Shown piece by piece: positions 9,166 through 17,609 of a DNA stretch of 23,304 bases. The notes under the pieces are model-generated. The model made no database searches and had not been told where the DNA came from. It saw nothing but the letters and a program-made list of their open reading frames with translations. Source of the stretch: JAGOBX01 sp036733285 (lineage in GTDB: Bacteria > JAGOBX01); NCBI GenBank assembly GCA_036733285.1, contig DAINAU010000061.1, forward strand, positions 1-23,304. Direction: 5' to 3'. The translations under genes and the position numbers were made by a program. Each line of letters begins with the position of its first letter. Position 1 is the stretch's first letter.

Positions 9166-11949
9166 ATGAAAAAAACAGTATTTTTAATTTGCGTTTATTT
9201 GATTTGTTTTTTATTTCAATTAAACGCTATGAACATATCGCCGGTATTAAAACAGGCGTCTGAAAAAAAAAGAACGCCGAAAACCGCGATAATAAAAAAA
9301 GGCGCGCCCGGCAAATCTGATTTTATTTCCGTAATAATCCGATCGTCTCAAAGTTCTGCGGATTATGAATTTATAAAATCAGTCGGCGGCAAACCGCGTT
9401 CGATTATAGGCGATTACATTACCGCGCTGATTCCGGTTGATTCGATTCCGGTTTTTGAGAAACGCAATTCAATTATTTTTGTTTCCGAAGTTAGAAAGAA
9501 AAAACTTCTGCTTGACAACGCGCGGGCAAGCGTTAAAGCGGATTCTTTGTATTTAGGCGACGCGAATTATCTATCGCAAAATTACAGGGGAAACAACGTA
9601 ATTGTTGGAATAGTGGATTCGGGACTGGATGTTGAACACGATGATTTTAAAGATAGCGCGGGTAAAAGCAGGGTCTTATATTTGTGGGATCAGACCGCTG
9701 ATTTTGAATTAGGACCTTCGGAAATACCAAATTCAGCGGGCATAGTATGGACGAAAGAACAAATAAATAACGGAGTATGTTCGCAAAACGACGAACACGG
9801 GCACGGAACTCACGTTGCGGGAATAGCCGCGGGAAACGGAAGAAGCAAATCAGAATTTCGCGGCATTGCTCCTGAAGCTGATATAATATTTGTGAAGACA
9901 GATTTTGAACACGACGTTGACGGAGTGAATTATATTTTTAAAAAAGCCGAGGCGTTAGGCAGACCCGCGGTTGTGAATATGAGTTTAGGCGGACATTTCG
10001 GACCTCACGACGGAACAAGCAATTATGAAATGAGTCTTGAAACTCTTACGGGACGCGGAAAAATACTTGTCGCGGCGGCGGGAAACGAAGGACTTGATAA
10101 AATTCATTATTCGGGAACTGCAGGACAAACTTCAAAGTATGTTGATTTTCAATTATCGGACGTTTCTGCCGATTTGGAATTATGGTATGATAATCAATAT
10201 AGAGACAAACAAATCGCTTTGTCGTTTCAGGTTATTTCAGAAACAGGAACTATTGAACAATCGTTAGGACCGTTGAAACCCGGAATGTATATTGAAAAAG
10301 ATTTTGATTATCCCGACGATTCAGTTATCGACGAGTCAGAAAATTTTTTAACCGCTGACGCCAGACTTACATTAGATCCAAATAATAACGCGTCTTTAGT
10401 AGCTATTTCATTCGGCTCTAAAACAATGCAAAAATTAAGAATAATATATAACGGGAACGCTGATTTTGATATGTGGATGGCGACAAACGGATTAGCCGGA
10501 AATTTTGAACAAGGAGATTCGTTTTCAACAGTAGGCGCGCCGGGCACGGTTTCTTCCGCGATAACAGTAGCGGCTTACACGACAAAAACTGAATGGCTTG
10601 GAAAGGACGGGAACAATCATTTTCAATCTGCGGAGACCGGCTGGAATGCGGCATTGAACAATATCGCGGCTTTTTCGTCAAGAGGACCTTCGCGCAGACC
10701 TGATATAACCGGAATAAAACCGGATATCAGCGCGCCCGGGGAATTGATTTTTTCCGCGTATAGTTCCGCAAGTCAAGCTGATAACAAAAATAAAGACGCC
10801 TCGGGTAAATACGTTAAAATGGAAGGAACGAGTATGGCTACGCCGGTTATTACCGGATTAGCGGCTTTGCTGCTGCAGGCGAAACCTAATTTAAATCCTG
10901 CGGAAGTTAAACAAGTTTTCAAGAAAACCGCTGTTGTTGACGCGTTTACCGGAACAGTTCCGAACGTAGTCTGGGGCGCTGGAAAAGCCGACGGATTATC
11001 CTCCGTTATTGAATCGCTTGGAGTCGTCATCGACACTGCTTCGGCGGTTTATACGGATACGACAGGAAATATGATTTCAGTTACAATTACGGCAAATACA
11101 TATTCGGCTATATCCGTATTCGATTCTTACTGCGGAAACGGACGTATTATTCCTGAAAAAGTTAAAGTAGATATTCTGAATTCTTTACCTGACGGTTCTT
11201 CCGGAGATACGATTACGCTTGAACTTGAATTTGCGGACAATGATTCGCCTGTGTTTATGACTGTAAAAAATTATGAGGACAACCTCGCGGCGGCAAAAAT
11301 TAATTCCGCGTCAAATTCGATAATAGATTTTGGCGGTCAACGCGCGTATCAATCCTCTTTGAAAACAATAAGAGATATCTCTTTTATCAGAGGGGGAGTT
11401 TCTTATAATTCTACAAATTGTTTTAACAGGGCAAAAATAATATTTACGGTTCCAGCCGGATTAAAAGGATATCCTCTGGCAGTATATTATCTTGACGAAA
11501 CCGACAGCAAATGGAAAATTATTTCGGAAAGTTCAATAACGTATTCCGCGGCAGGCGATACTGTCGGCGCTGAAATAAACCATTTTTCAATTTACGGATT
11601 GTTTGCAAAAGGAATAAATCCGAGTAAAAATTTATCGGACGCAGTAATCTTTCCGAATCCGTTCAGACCTAACGACGGGAATGATTTGACGGGAATTGAA
11701 TTCAGCGGTTCCTATAATATCAATAATAAAACAGGAATACATTTCATAAATATAACTGAAAATTCAACAATTAAAATATATGAAATAGCGGGCAGACTTG
11801 CAGCCGAGATTCAGCCGATACAAGGTAGCGGTATGGCTATATGGAACGGAAGGTTGTTGAACGGAAAACAAGCTCCTTCGGGTTTATACTTGGCTTTAAT
11901 TGAAACAGGCGGCAAAAAGAAGGTTGAAAAAATTGTTATTATTCGATAA
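9166..11949 (+). CDS. Subtilisin-like serine protease (S8) with C-terminal sorting domain
   Basis: This is a 927-residue secreted subtilase. A signal peptide covers residues 1-21 and an I9-like prodomain about 50-110. The catalytic triad is intact: D151 in GIVDSGLD, H213 in HGHGTHVAG, S556 in EGTSMATP, with the oxyanion Asn at N307 in AAAGNEG. A long insertion lies between the Asn and Ser blocks, before SSRGP..IKPDISAPG. Residues about 620-825 are beta-sandwich-like, with a stretch ending in NHFSIYGLF that is common in surface proteins of uncultured Gram-negatives. Residues about 826-927 form a FlgD-like/type-A sorting domain: IFPNPFRPND, IKIYEIAGR, SGLYLALIETGG, final basic VEKIVIIR. In Bacteroidota such domains direct type IX secretion. 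The gene is 21 nt upstream of a PorV/PorQ-like gene, which suggests cargo and shuttle. A GGAG ribosome-binding site lies at about 9151-9155. Confidence 0.92.
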   Translation: MKKTVFLICVYLICFLFQLNAMNISPVLKQASEKKRTPKTAIIKKGAPGKSDFISVIIRSSQSSADYEFIKSVGGKPRSIIGDYITALIPVDSIPVFEKRNSIIFVSEVRKKKLLLDNARASVKADSLYLGDANYLSQNYRGNNVIVGIVDSGLDVEHDDFKDSAGKSRVLYLWDQTADFELGPSEIPNSAGIVWTKEQINNGVCSQNDEHGHGTHVAGIAAGNGRSKSEFRGIAPEADIIFVKTDFEHDVDGVNYIFKKAEALGRPAVVNMSLGGHFGPHDGTSNYEMSLETLTGRGKILVAAAGNEGLDKIHYSGTAGQTSKYVDFQLSDVSADLELWYDNQYRDKQIALSFQVISETGTIEQSLGPLKPGMYIEKDFDYPDDSVIDESENFLTADARLTLDPNNNASLVAISFGSKTMQKLRIIYNGNADFDMWMATNGLAGNFEQGDSFSTVGAPGTVSSAITVAAYTTKTEWLGKDGNNHFQSAETGWNAALNNIAAFSSRGPSRRPDITGIKPDISAPGELIFSAYSSASQADNKNKDASGKYVKMEGTSMATPVITGLAALLLQAKPNLNPAEVKQVFKKTAVVDAFTGTVPNVVWGAGKADGLSSVIESLGVVIDTASAVYTDTTGNMISVTITANTYSAISVFDSYCGNGRIIPEKVKVDILNSLPDGSSGDTITLELEFADNDSPVFMTVKNYEDNLAAAKINSASNSIIDFGGQRAYQSSLKTIRDISFIRGGVSYNSTNCFNRAKIIFTVPAGLKGYPLAVYYLDETDSKWKIISESSITYSAAGDTVGAEINHFSIYGLFAKGINPSKNLSDAVIFPNPFRPNDGNDLTGIEFSGSYNINNKTGIHFINITENSTIKIYEIAGRLAAEIQPIQGSGMAIWNGRLLNGKQAPSGLYLALIETGGKKKVEKIVIIR

Positions 11950-11970
11950 TTTTAAAATTGAGGGTTCACG

Positions 11971-12870
11971 ATGAATTATAAAAAATTATTATATTTGATT
12001 TTATTGATAAATTTATTTCCGGCAGATGTATATTCGAATATTATTTTGAAATTGAACGAAAATAATCCGCGAACAGCCGCGCTTGGCGCGACGGCGTCGT
12101 TATCCGGAGTTTTATCTGAAAACCCGGCGTCGTTCGTTGCGGTTGAAAATAATTTTGTTTCCGCGGCGAATAATAATTATTTGTCGGACATATCGGTTAT
12201 GACTTTTAAATACGCTGTGAAAATAAAAAAAATAAAAGGAACAATAAACGCCGGATATTCAGCGTTTGATTCTGGAAAAATAAGAAAGACTTTAATAACA
12301 GGTTCGATAAGTTTTGCGGACGCGGGTTCCTTTGATTTGACTGAAAAAATGTTTAATCTCGGTTATTCCGTAAAAATTGACAAATTATCTTTAGGCATAA
12401 ATTCAAAATATATAACCGCGGATTACGCCGGAATAAAAGAAAACTCAAATGCGTTTGACGCGGGTTTTTTTTATGATTTTGAATTTATGGGAGACGCCCT
12501 GTCAGTTTCAGGAATGATAAAAAACATAGGAAACTCGTTTTCATTCGACAGAGAAAAATATAAAGTTCCTTTGACTTACAGAATGGGATTAAGCTCTGAA
12601 TCGGATTTTCTTGCGGAAGACTGCTATATAAAATTTTGCGCGGAAGCGGTTTATGACAAGGAAAATGATTTTGACGGAGCCGCCGGATGCGAGATAAATT
12701 ATAACCGGACAATTTTTTTGCGAGCCGGTTATAATTCGGTTCAAGACGCGGGAACCGGTTTTTCAACGGGCGTAGGTTTGAGATATAAGGGATTTGATTT
12801 TGATTACGCATGGGTTCCTTACAGCAATCTTGGCGACGCTCATTATATCGGATTATCTTATAATTTTTAA
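11971..12870 (+). CDS. PorV/PorQ-family outer-membrane barrel protein
   Basis: This 299-residue protein starts at ATG 11971 behind a GAGGG site at about 11959-11963. A signal peptide covers residues 1-22. The mature N-terminus carries the family start (NNPRTAALGATASLSG) and the NPAS motif, followed by repeated amphipathic strands. The C-terminus ends in DYAWVPYSNLGDAHYIGLSYNF, matching the conserved DYA..P...LG..H end of PorV/PorQ/UPF0164-type barrels. In type IX secretion, PorV binds the sorting domain of cargo at the outer membrane. Here the gene directly follows a protease with such a domain. The 14-strand FadL-like topology is known for the family and is not counted here. A plain structural barrel unrelated to secretion is also possible. 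Confidence 0.78.
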   Translation: MNYKKLLYLILLINLFPADVYSNIILKLNENNPRTAALGATASLSGVLSENPASFVAVENNFVSAANNNYLSDISVMTFKYAVKIKKIKGTINAGYSAFDSGKIRKTLITGSISFADAGSFDLTEKMFNLGYSVKIDKLSLGINSKYITADYAGIKENSNAFDAGFFYDFEFMGDALSVSGMIKNIGNSFSFDREKYKVPLTYRMGLSSESDFLAEDCYIKFCAEAVYDKENDFDGAAGCEINYNRTIFLRAGYNSVQDAGTGFSTGVGLRYKGFDFDYAWVPYSNLGDAHYIGLSYNF

Positions 12871-12899
12871 AAATATTTTACGGGTTGGCGGGGGAAACG

Positions 12900-15800
12900 A
12901 TGAATAAAAAAATTTTTTTTTATATTGCGGTTTTATTTTTGATTTTCACAAATCAAATTCACGCGTATAAAATTTCTTATCAGGGCAAAGCTGTGGACGC
13001 TTCGCAGAGAAGAATTAATGGAACTCTTCCGATTATATTTTCAATATATACGTCTGAATTCGGCGGTTCTCCGTTCTGGACTGAAACTATAAATTCCGTA
13101 AATATCGTCAACGGATTGTTCACTGTTGAATTGGGTTCTGTGAACGCTATAAATTTGAAATTTGACGCGCAATATTATCTTGGGATAAATATTAATAATA
13201 CCGGCGAATTGATACCGCGGACAAAACTGCAAGCGGCGGCGTATTCTTTTAGAGCGCAGTATTCCGATACTTCGTCAAACCTTGAAAATAACGCGTTCGC
13301 AGAAGGGTCTATGATTATCAGCGATACCCTTACTATAGGAGGAAATGTTATAATAACTGATAACGGACAAATTGGAGTGGGCACTCTGATTCCTTCGGAG
13401 AAAATAGACGTGTCCGGAAACGTCAAAGCCGCGGCTTTTATCGGAGACGGTTCTCAATTAACAAACATACAGTATAATGCGCTTTCAGGCGACGCCATAA
13501 GCGGAAGTCAGGTTAGAAGTTTATTGAACACGATTACAAATGATTCTATAGCGACTCCGATTTTATTTTCTAAAATTCAAGGAGATACGATTACAAAAAC
13601 AGAAGTAAATAATCAGTTTGCAAATATTGAAACAAGAATCGCGGAACTTGAAAGCGATTCAGTGACAAAATCATACGTTGAATTGAAAATATCAAATTTA
13701 AATTCAGCTTTATCAAATGATACCGCCGCGTTGAATGCTGAAATTCAGAACATAAAAAATAATGTGAACGCTGAAACATTGAATATATATTCGCGGTTGA
13801 ATACGCTTGCCGCAGATACGCAGACAATCAAGACTGATTTGTCAAATTATAAAAATCTGGTGAATTCCGAAACATTGAATATATATTCGCGGTTGAATAC
13901 GCTTGCCGCAGATACGCAGACAATCAAGACTGATTTGTCAAATTATAAAAATCTGGTGAATTCCGAAACATTGAATATATATTCGCGGTTGAATACGCTT
14001 GCCGCAGATACGCAGACAATCAAGACTGATTTGTCAAATTATAAAAATCAAGTGAATTCCGAAACAATGAATATATATTCGCGTCTGAATACGCTTGCCG
14101 CAGATACGCAGACAATCAAGACGGATTTGTTAAATTATAAAAATCAAGTGAATTCCGAAACTTTGAATATATACTCGCGTCTGAATACGCTTGCCGTAGA
14201 TACGCAGACAATCAAGACAGATTTGTCAAATTATAAAAATAAAGTAAATTCTGAAACGCAGAATATATACGCGAGATTAAATACTCTAACAAACGATACT
14301 AACGCAATAAAAAATGATTTGACGAATTTTAAAGTTTTAGTGTCTAATGATACGTCTTCGATAGTTTCTCAATTGTCGAATAAAGCTGATACGCCGCATT
14401 TTCATTTAATAGCCGACATTAAAGACAGTATTCCATATTCCAGAATAAGCGGTATTCAAAACACTGATACTTCATCGTTTGTTCCGTATTCTACTTTAAA
14501 CGACAGTTTTGCTTTGAAAGCAAATCTGGTTTCGCCTTCTTTTACTGGAGATATTACTTTGCCTTATGGAGTATGGAAAAGTTCCGGAAATCTCGCGATT
14601 GGAACTTCGACAGTATCGGATAGTTTATACGTCTACGGAACATTCAGAGTAAGAGGAAGAAACGGAGATACCGACGCTATATATGTTGATGCAAACGGAG
14701 ACGTGGGGATGGGGTATATTTCGGTTGATAAATCAAAATTACATATTACAGGACATCAAGCTACGACTTCGATTGAAACTAAAGACATTTTTACGGTAAC
14801 GAGAGGAGTTACTGGCGGAGTGGCAAACGCCAAATCGTTTAGCGTGGCTGTCGGTTCGTTCGAAGGAGGCGGTATTAATACCCGGGCCCGAGCGGATTTC
14901 AGATTATCAGGAACGCCGGCATTGTCTAATTTTTACGGGCGCATTACTGATATAACCGTAATGACAATGAATGCCGACGGCAATGTGGGAATCGGCAATA
15001 CTGCGCCTGGTTCAAAATTGGACGTTAAAGGAACAATCAGATTATCGGGTTCGACTTCGGGTTATGTAGGACTGGCTCCCGCAGCGGCGGCAGGTTCAAC
15101 TACTTACACGCTGCCTTTTGCGGATGGAACAAACGGTCAGGTATTGACTACAAACGGAGCAGGCGTATTAGCTTGGAATACGGCGTCCTCTTCGCAGTGG
15201 ACTACAAGCGCCGGAAATATTTATTTTCAACCCGGCAATGCCGGCATCGGAACTACTAACGTTACTGATAGTTTGACAGTTTATGGAACTCTAAGAGTTA
15301 AAGGAAGAACTTCCGATACTTTAGCTATAGTTGCAGACAATAACGGGAATGTCGGAATCGGCGACGGTTCATACGGACCCAAACTTCACGTAACCGGACA
15401 TTTGGGAACGCCGGATATTGCGATCATTGAAACATTTAGATTAACAAGACCAGCTCAGTCAGGGATAAAAAATAGAAATGCGTTTGGAGTAGGAGTTGGT
15501 TCGTTTGAGACTGGTTTAAATGGCAGAACAAGAGTGGATTTTATAGTGTCTGATCAATCCGGCGCCTCAAATGATTATGGCAATCTTCCGAATATTACAG
15601 TAATGACATTAAACGCCAACGGAAATGTTGGGATAGGAACAACCGCTCCATCGTATAATTTACACGTGAACGGCAGCGTTGCAGGAACCAGCGGGTATAA
15701 TAATTTATCCGATGCAAGATACAAAAAAAATATTTCTTCTATTGAAAACGCTTCTGAGTTGGTTTCCAAAATGCGCGGAGTAAGTTTTGATTGGAAAAAA

Positions 15801-16013
15801 GAAGATTATAAAAATTTGAATTTTGAGGATAAACGCCAGCTTGGACTTATAGCTCAGGAACTTGAAGAAATATTGCCTGAAGCGGTTTCTACCGATAATG
15901 AAGGATATAAATCAATCGCTTATTCAAAAATAATTCCTGTTTTGATTGAAGCGATTAAAGAGCAGCAAAAAACGATTGATTTGCTGAAGATAGAAATAGA
16001 AAAAATCAAATGA
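12900..16013 (+). CDS. Repeat-rich surface fibre/adhesin with C-terminal Peptidase_S74 chaperone domain
   Basis: I chose ATG 12900, behind a G-rich ribosome-binding site, over the in-frame TTG at 12885. The product is 1037 residues. Residues 1-22 are a signal peptide. Residues about 23-115 are a module common in S74 proteins of FCB-type bacteria (ISYQGKAVD, FSIYTSE, GLFTVELGS, PRTKLQAAAYSF). Residues 289-480 are six 32-residue tandem repeats with heptad-like hydrophobic spacing, probably a trimeric coiled coil. Two copies of a module of about 147 residues follow (564-711 and 780-925), with several GIGT...L.V.G strands typical of beta-helical tail fibres. The C-terminus (937-1037) is an S74 intramolecular chaperone: LSDARYKKNI holds the expected cleavage Ser937 and basic partner, then GLIAQELEEILPEAV and a final helix. 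In phage tailspikes this domain trimerises the fibre and then cuts itself off. The signal peptide indicates a cell-surface adhesin rather than a phage tail protein. Confidence 0.88.
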   Translation: MNKKIFFYIAVLFLIFTNQIHAYKISYQGKAVDASQRRINGTLPIIFSIYTSEFGGSPFWTETINSVNIVNGLFTVELGSVNAINLKFDAQYYLGININNTGELIPRTKLQAAAYSFRAQYSDTSSNLENNAFAEGSMIISDTLTIGGNVIITDNGQIGVGTLIPSEKIDVSGNVKAAAFIGDGSQLTNIQYNALSGDAISGSQVRSLLNTITNDSIATPILFSKIQGDTITKTEVNNQFANIETRIAELESDSVTKSYVELKISNLNSALSNDTAALNAEIQNIKNNVNAETLNIYSRLNTLAADTQTIKTDLSNYKNLVNSETLNIYSRLNTLAADTQTIKTDLSNYKNLVNSETLNIYSRLNTLAADTQTIKTDLSNYKNQVNSETMNIYSRLNTLAADTQTIKTDLLNYKNQVNSETLNIYSRLNTLAVDTQTIKTDLSNYKNKVNSETQNIYARLNTLTNDTNAIKNDLTNFKVLVSNDTSSIVSQLSNKADTPHFHLIADIKDSIPYSRISGIQNTDTSSFVPYSTLNDSFALKANLVSPSFTGDITLPYGVWKSSGNLAIGTSTVSDSLYVYGTFRVRGRNGDTDAIYVDANGDVGMGYISVDKSKLHITGHQATTSIETKDIFTVTRGVTGGVANAKSFSVAVGSFEGGGINTRARADFRLSGTPALSNFYGRITDITVMTMNADGNVGIGNTAPGSKLDVKGTIRLSGSTSGYVGLAPAAAAGSTTYTLPFADGTNGQVLTTNGAGVLAWNTASSSQWTTSAGNIYFQPGNAGIGTTNVTDSLTVYGTLRVKGRTSDTLAIVADNNGNVGIGDGSYGPKLHVTGHLGTPDIAIIETFRLTRPAQSGIKNRNAFGVGVGSFETGLNGRTRVDFIVSDQSGASNDYGNLPNITVMTLNANGNVGIGTTAPSYNLHVNGSVAGTSGYNNLSDARYKKNISSIENASELVSKMRGVSFDWKKEDYKNLNFEDKRQLGLIAQELEEILPEAVSTDNEGYKSIAYSKIIPVLIEAIKEQQKTIDLLKIEIEKIK
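13764..14339 (+). repeat. Six tandem 96-bp in-frame repeats (coiled-coil stalk)
   Basis: Units begin at 13764, 13860, 13956, 14052, 14148 and 14244, each exactly 96 bp (32 codons). The protein unit starts VNSETLNIYSRLNTLAADTQ and continues TIKTDLSNYKN. The first three units are almost identical at DNA level, units four and five differ at a few bases, and unit six is diverged. A partial seventh unit starts at 14340 (VSNDTSSI). The gradient suggests recent duplication of the upstream end. Confidence 0.97.
14589..15032 (+). repeat. S74-fibre module copy 1 of 2
   Basis: Residues 564-711 of the fibre protein. The order of elements is AIGTSTVSDSLYVYG, FRVRGR.GDT, a KLHITGH segment, TVTRG, SVAVGSFE, TRARADF, TVMTMNADGNVGIGN and KLDVKG. 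It aligns element by element with 15237-15674. Confidence 0.85.
15237..15674 (+). repeat. S74-fibre module copy 2 of 2
   Basis: Residues 780-925 of the fibre protein, with the matching elements GIGTTNVTDSLTVYG, LRVKGRTSDT, KLHVTGH, RLTRP, GVGVGSFE, RTRVDF, TVMTLNANGNVGIGT and NLHVNG. It is diverged at both protein and DNA level, so this duplication is older than the 96-bp repeats. Confidence 0.85.
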
Positions 16014-16057
16014 AATTATAATGTTGAAATTTATTACATTTGTTAATATAATAAATT

Positions 16058-16102
16058 AAAAACCTATTTGCGAATTTGCGCAAATTCGCAAATAGGTTTT
16101 TT
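16058..16102. terminator. Perfect-palindrome transcription terminator
   Basis: A 44-nt perfect inverted repeat (16058-16101) starts AAAAACCTATTTGCGAATTT and is centred between 16079 and 16080. It is preceded by an A-run and followed by a T-run, so it can act as an intrinsic terminator on the + strand and, in principle, on the - strand. It lies 45 nt after the stop codon of the S74 fibre gene and ends the nine-gene unit. Confidence 0.88.
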
Positions 16103-16192
16103 AATTCAAATATACTTGTTAAAATTTTTAAATAATTCGGCGTTGAATAAAACCCGTTTTTTTGAATTAAATTAAAATAGTAAACCTTGTTT

Positions 16193-17542
16193 ATGAAAAA
16201 AAAATTTTTATTAAGCCTTATAGTTTTATTGTTTCTTATGTTTGCATCTCAGGGTTATTCGGGAACAAACCTCAATTTATATTATCAATTTCAAAATAAT
16301 ACGTATAAAAATTCAGGACATAGATGGGACGTGAACGATCCTGATCATTATCTTGAATTAAAATTCTGGTCTGATAACGTTAAGAACGTTGAAACTTTTA
16401 TAAAATTGAGCGCAGGCGGAAGCAATCCCGCAAACAATATGAATTTAAGCGAAGCAAACATAAAATACAGATTGACCGGAAAAAACGACGCGCGCGGTAT
16501 GGAATTAATTTATTATTATAATCAGGATAGATTATGGCAGCCGGATCATATAATAAATATTGTGGCGAACGGTTATGATATTCAGGGTTTGCGCTCTGAC
16601 TGGTGGATGCCGAATAATTTTTCAGGAACTCTTTTCATAGGAGATCAGAAAGACGACGGTTCAGACGATTTTAATTTTTATACTATCAGACACGAAATCA
16701 AAAAAATTAAGTTAAAATACAATATAAGCTACGGACAAAAAAGATGGGGAGATAACGGCGACGATTACAACAGTTTTTTCGGTCTTTTCACTCAATGGAA
16801 AATTAAAGATATGTTTTTTTCAAACGAAGTACTTAAAAGCAGAGACCCGGGACAAAGACCTTCGACTGATTCATTAGCTTTCAAATCAGAACTTCAATGG
16901 CTTCGTTTTAAATCCGCAATTTTTGGGGAACTCGGCTATAAAACAATGTATTGGAATTTCGGAAAAAATTATAGGAATTATCTTGCAAACGACGGGTATG
17001 AAAGAACCGGAGACGAACAAGCTTACTATAACGAAATCTATTATAATCTTCCTCAAAAAGCAATCACTTTTGTATTAAGAAATACGTATAAAGAAGATTC
17101 TGACAACGTAAAAAAAAGCGCGGAAACCTATTCCGAAGTTTTTATTGATTTCATTCATGGATATAAATTCAAGACTTCATACAGTTATTATATTGACGCA
17201 ATAAATGATATGAATTATCCGACTTATTATATTCAGATTGAACGTGATTTGTCTAATATGTGGTATAAATTCTATTACAAAATTCAGGACATCGGAACTC
17301 AATTCAAAAAAAACGAGTTGTCTCTAGAAAACAGCATTAATCTTACGAAAAAATTAACTTCGTTCAATCGATTTACAATTAACTATCAGCCCTATTTGAA
17401 AAGAAGAAGCGAAAATGTGTTTGCTCAATTAAAATATAAAATTCATGATAATGCGGAAATGCTTCTCGAATACGATTCGGGTTGGCATGGAGATTATCCG
17501 AGTTCAGATAAGGTTTTCTTTAAAATGGGAGTCTGGTTTTAA
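16193..17542 (+). CDS. Outer-membrane beta-barrel protein, unknown function
   Basis: I chose ATG 16193; the in-frame TTG at 16187 adds only two residues. The product is 449 residues with a signal peptide at 1-23 (MKKKFLLSL...QGYSG). The mature part is made of alternating aromatic and polar residues with many Tyr, Trp and Phe and short Asn/Asp/Gly turns, and it ends in FFKMGVWF, the terminal aromatic signature of an outer-membrane barrel. I recognise no specific family. It follows the strong terminator and so probably has its own promoter in the AT-rich 16103-16192 stretch, although no clear -35/-10 pair stands out. The next gene begins 67 nt downstream and is also a barrel, so the two may be co-transcribed. 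Confidence 0.75.
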   Translation: MKKKFLLSLIVLLFLMFASQGYSGTNLNLYYQFQNNTYKNSGHRWDVNDPDHYLELKFWSDNVKNVETFIKLSAGGSNPANNMNLSEANIKYRLTGKNDARGMELIYYYNQDRLWQPDHIINIVANGYDIQGLRSDWWMPNNFSGTLFIGDQKDDGSDDFNFYTIRHEIKKIKLKYNISYGQKRWGDNGDDYNSFFGLFTQWKIKDMFFSNEVLKSRDPGQRPSTDSLAFKSELQWLRFKSAIFGELGYKTMYWNFGKNYRNYLANDGYERTGDEQAYYNEIYYNLPQKAITFVLRNTYKEDSDNVKKSAETYSEVFIDFIHGYKFKTSYSYYIDAINDMNYPTYYIQIERDLSNMWYKFYYKIQDIGTQFKKNELSLENSINLTKKLTSFNRFTINYQPYLKRRSENVFAQLKYKIHDNAEMLLEYDSGWHGDYPSSDKVFFKMGVWF

Positions 17543-17609
17543 CTGAACCGTCTGATAAGATTTATTCGCTTTTTTTAAAACGATTTTGTTTTGCTTTTGG
17601 AGGCGTTTA

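Noticed and set aside
13764..14339. CRISPR array
   Set aside because: Units are contiguous with no variable spacers, are 96 bp long, stay in frame and encode a coiled-coil repeat.
12900..16013. Prophage tail fibre
   Set aside because: There is a Sec signal peptide, and no capsid, portal, tail or integrase gene is nearby; the neighbours are envelope and secretion genes.
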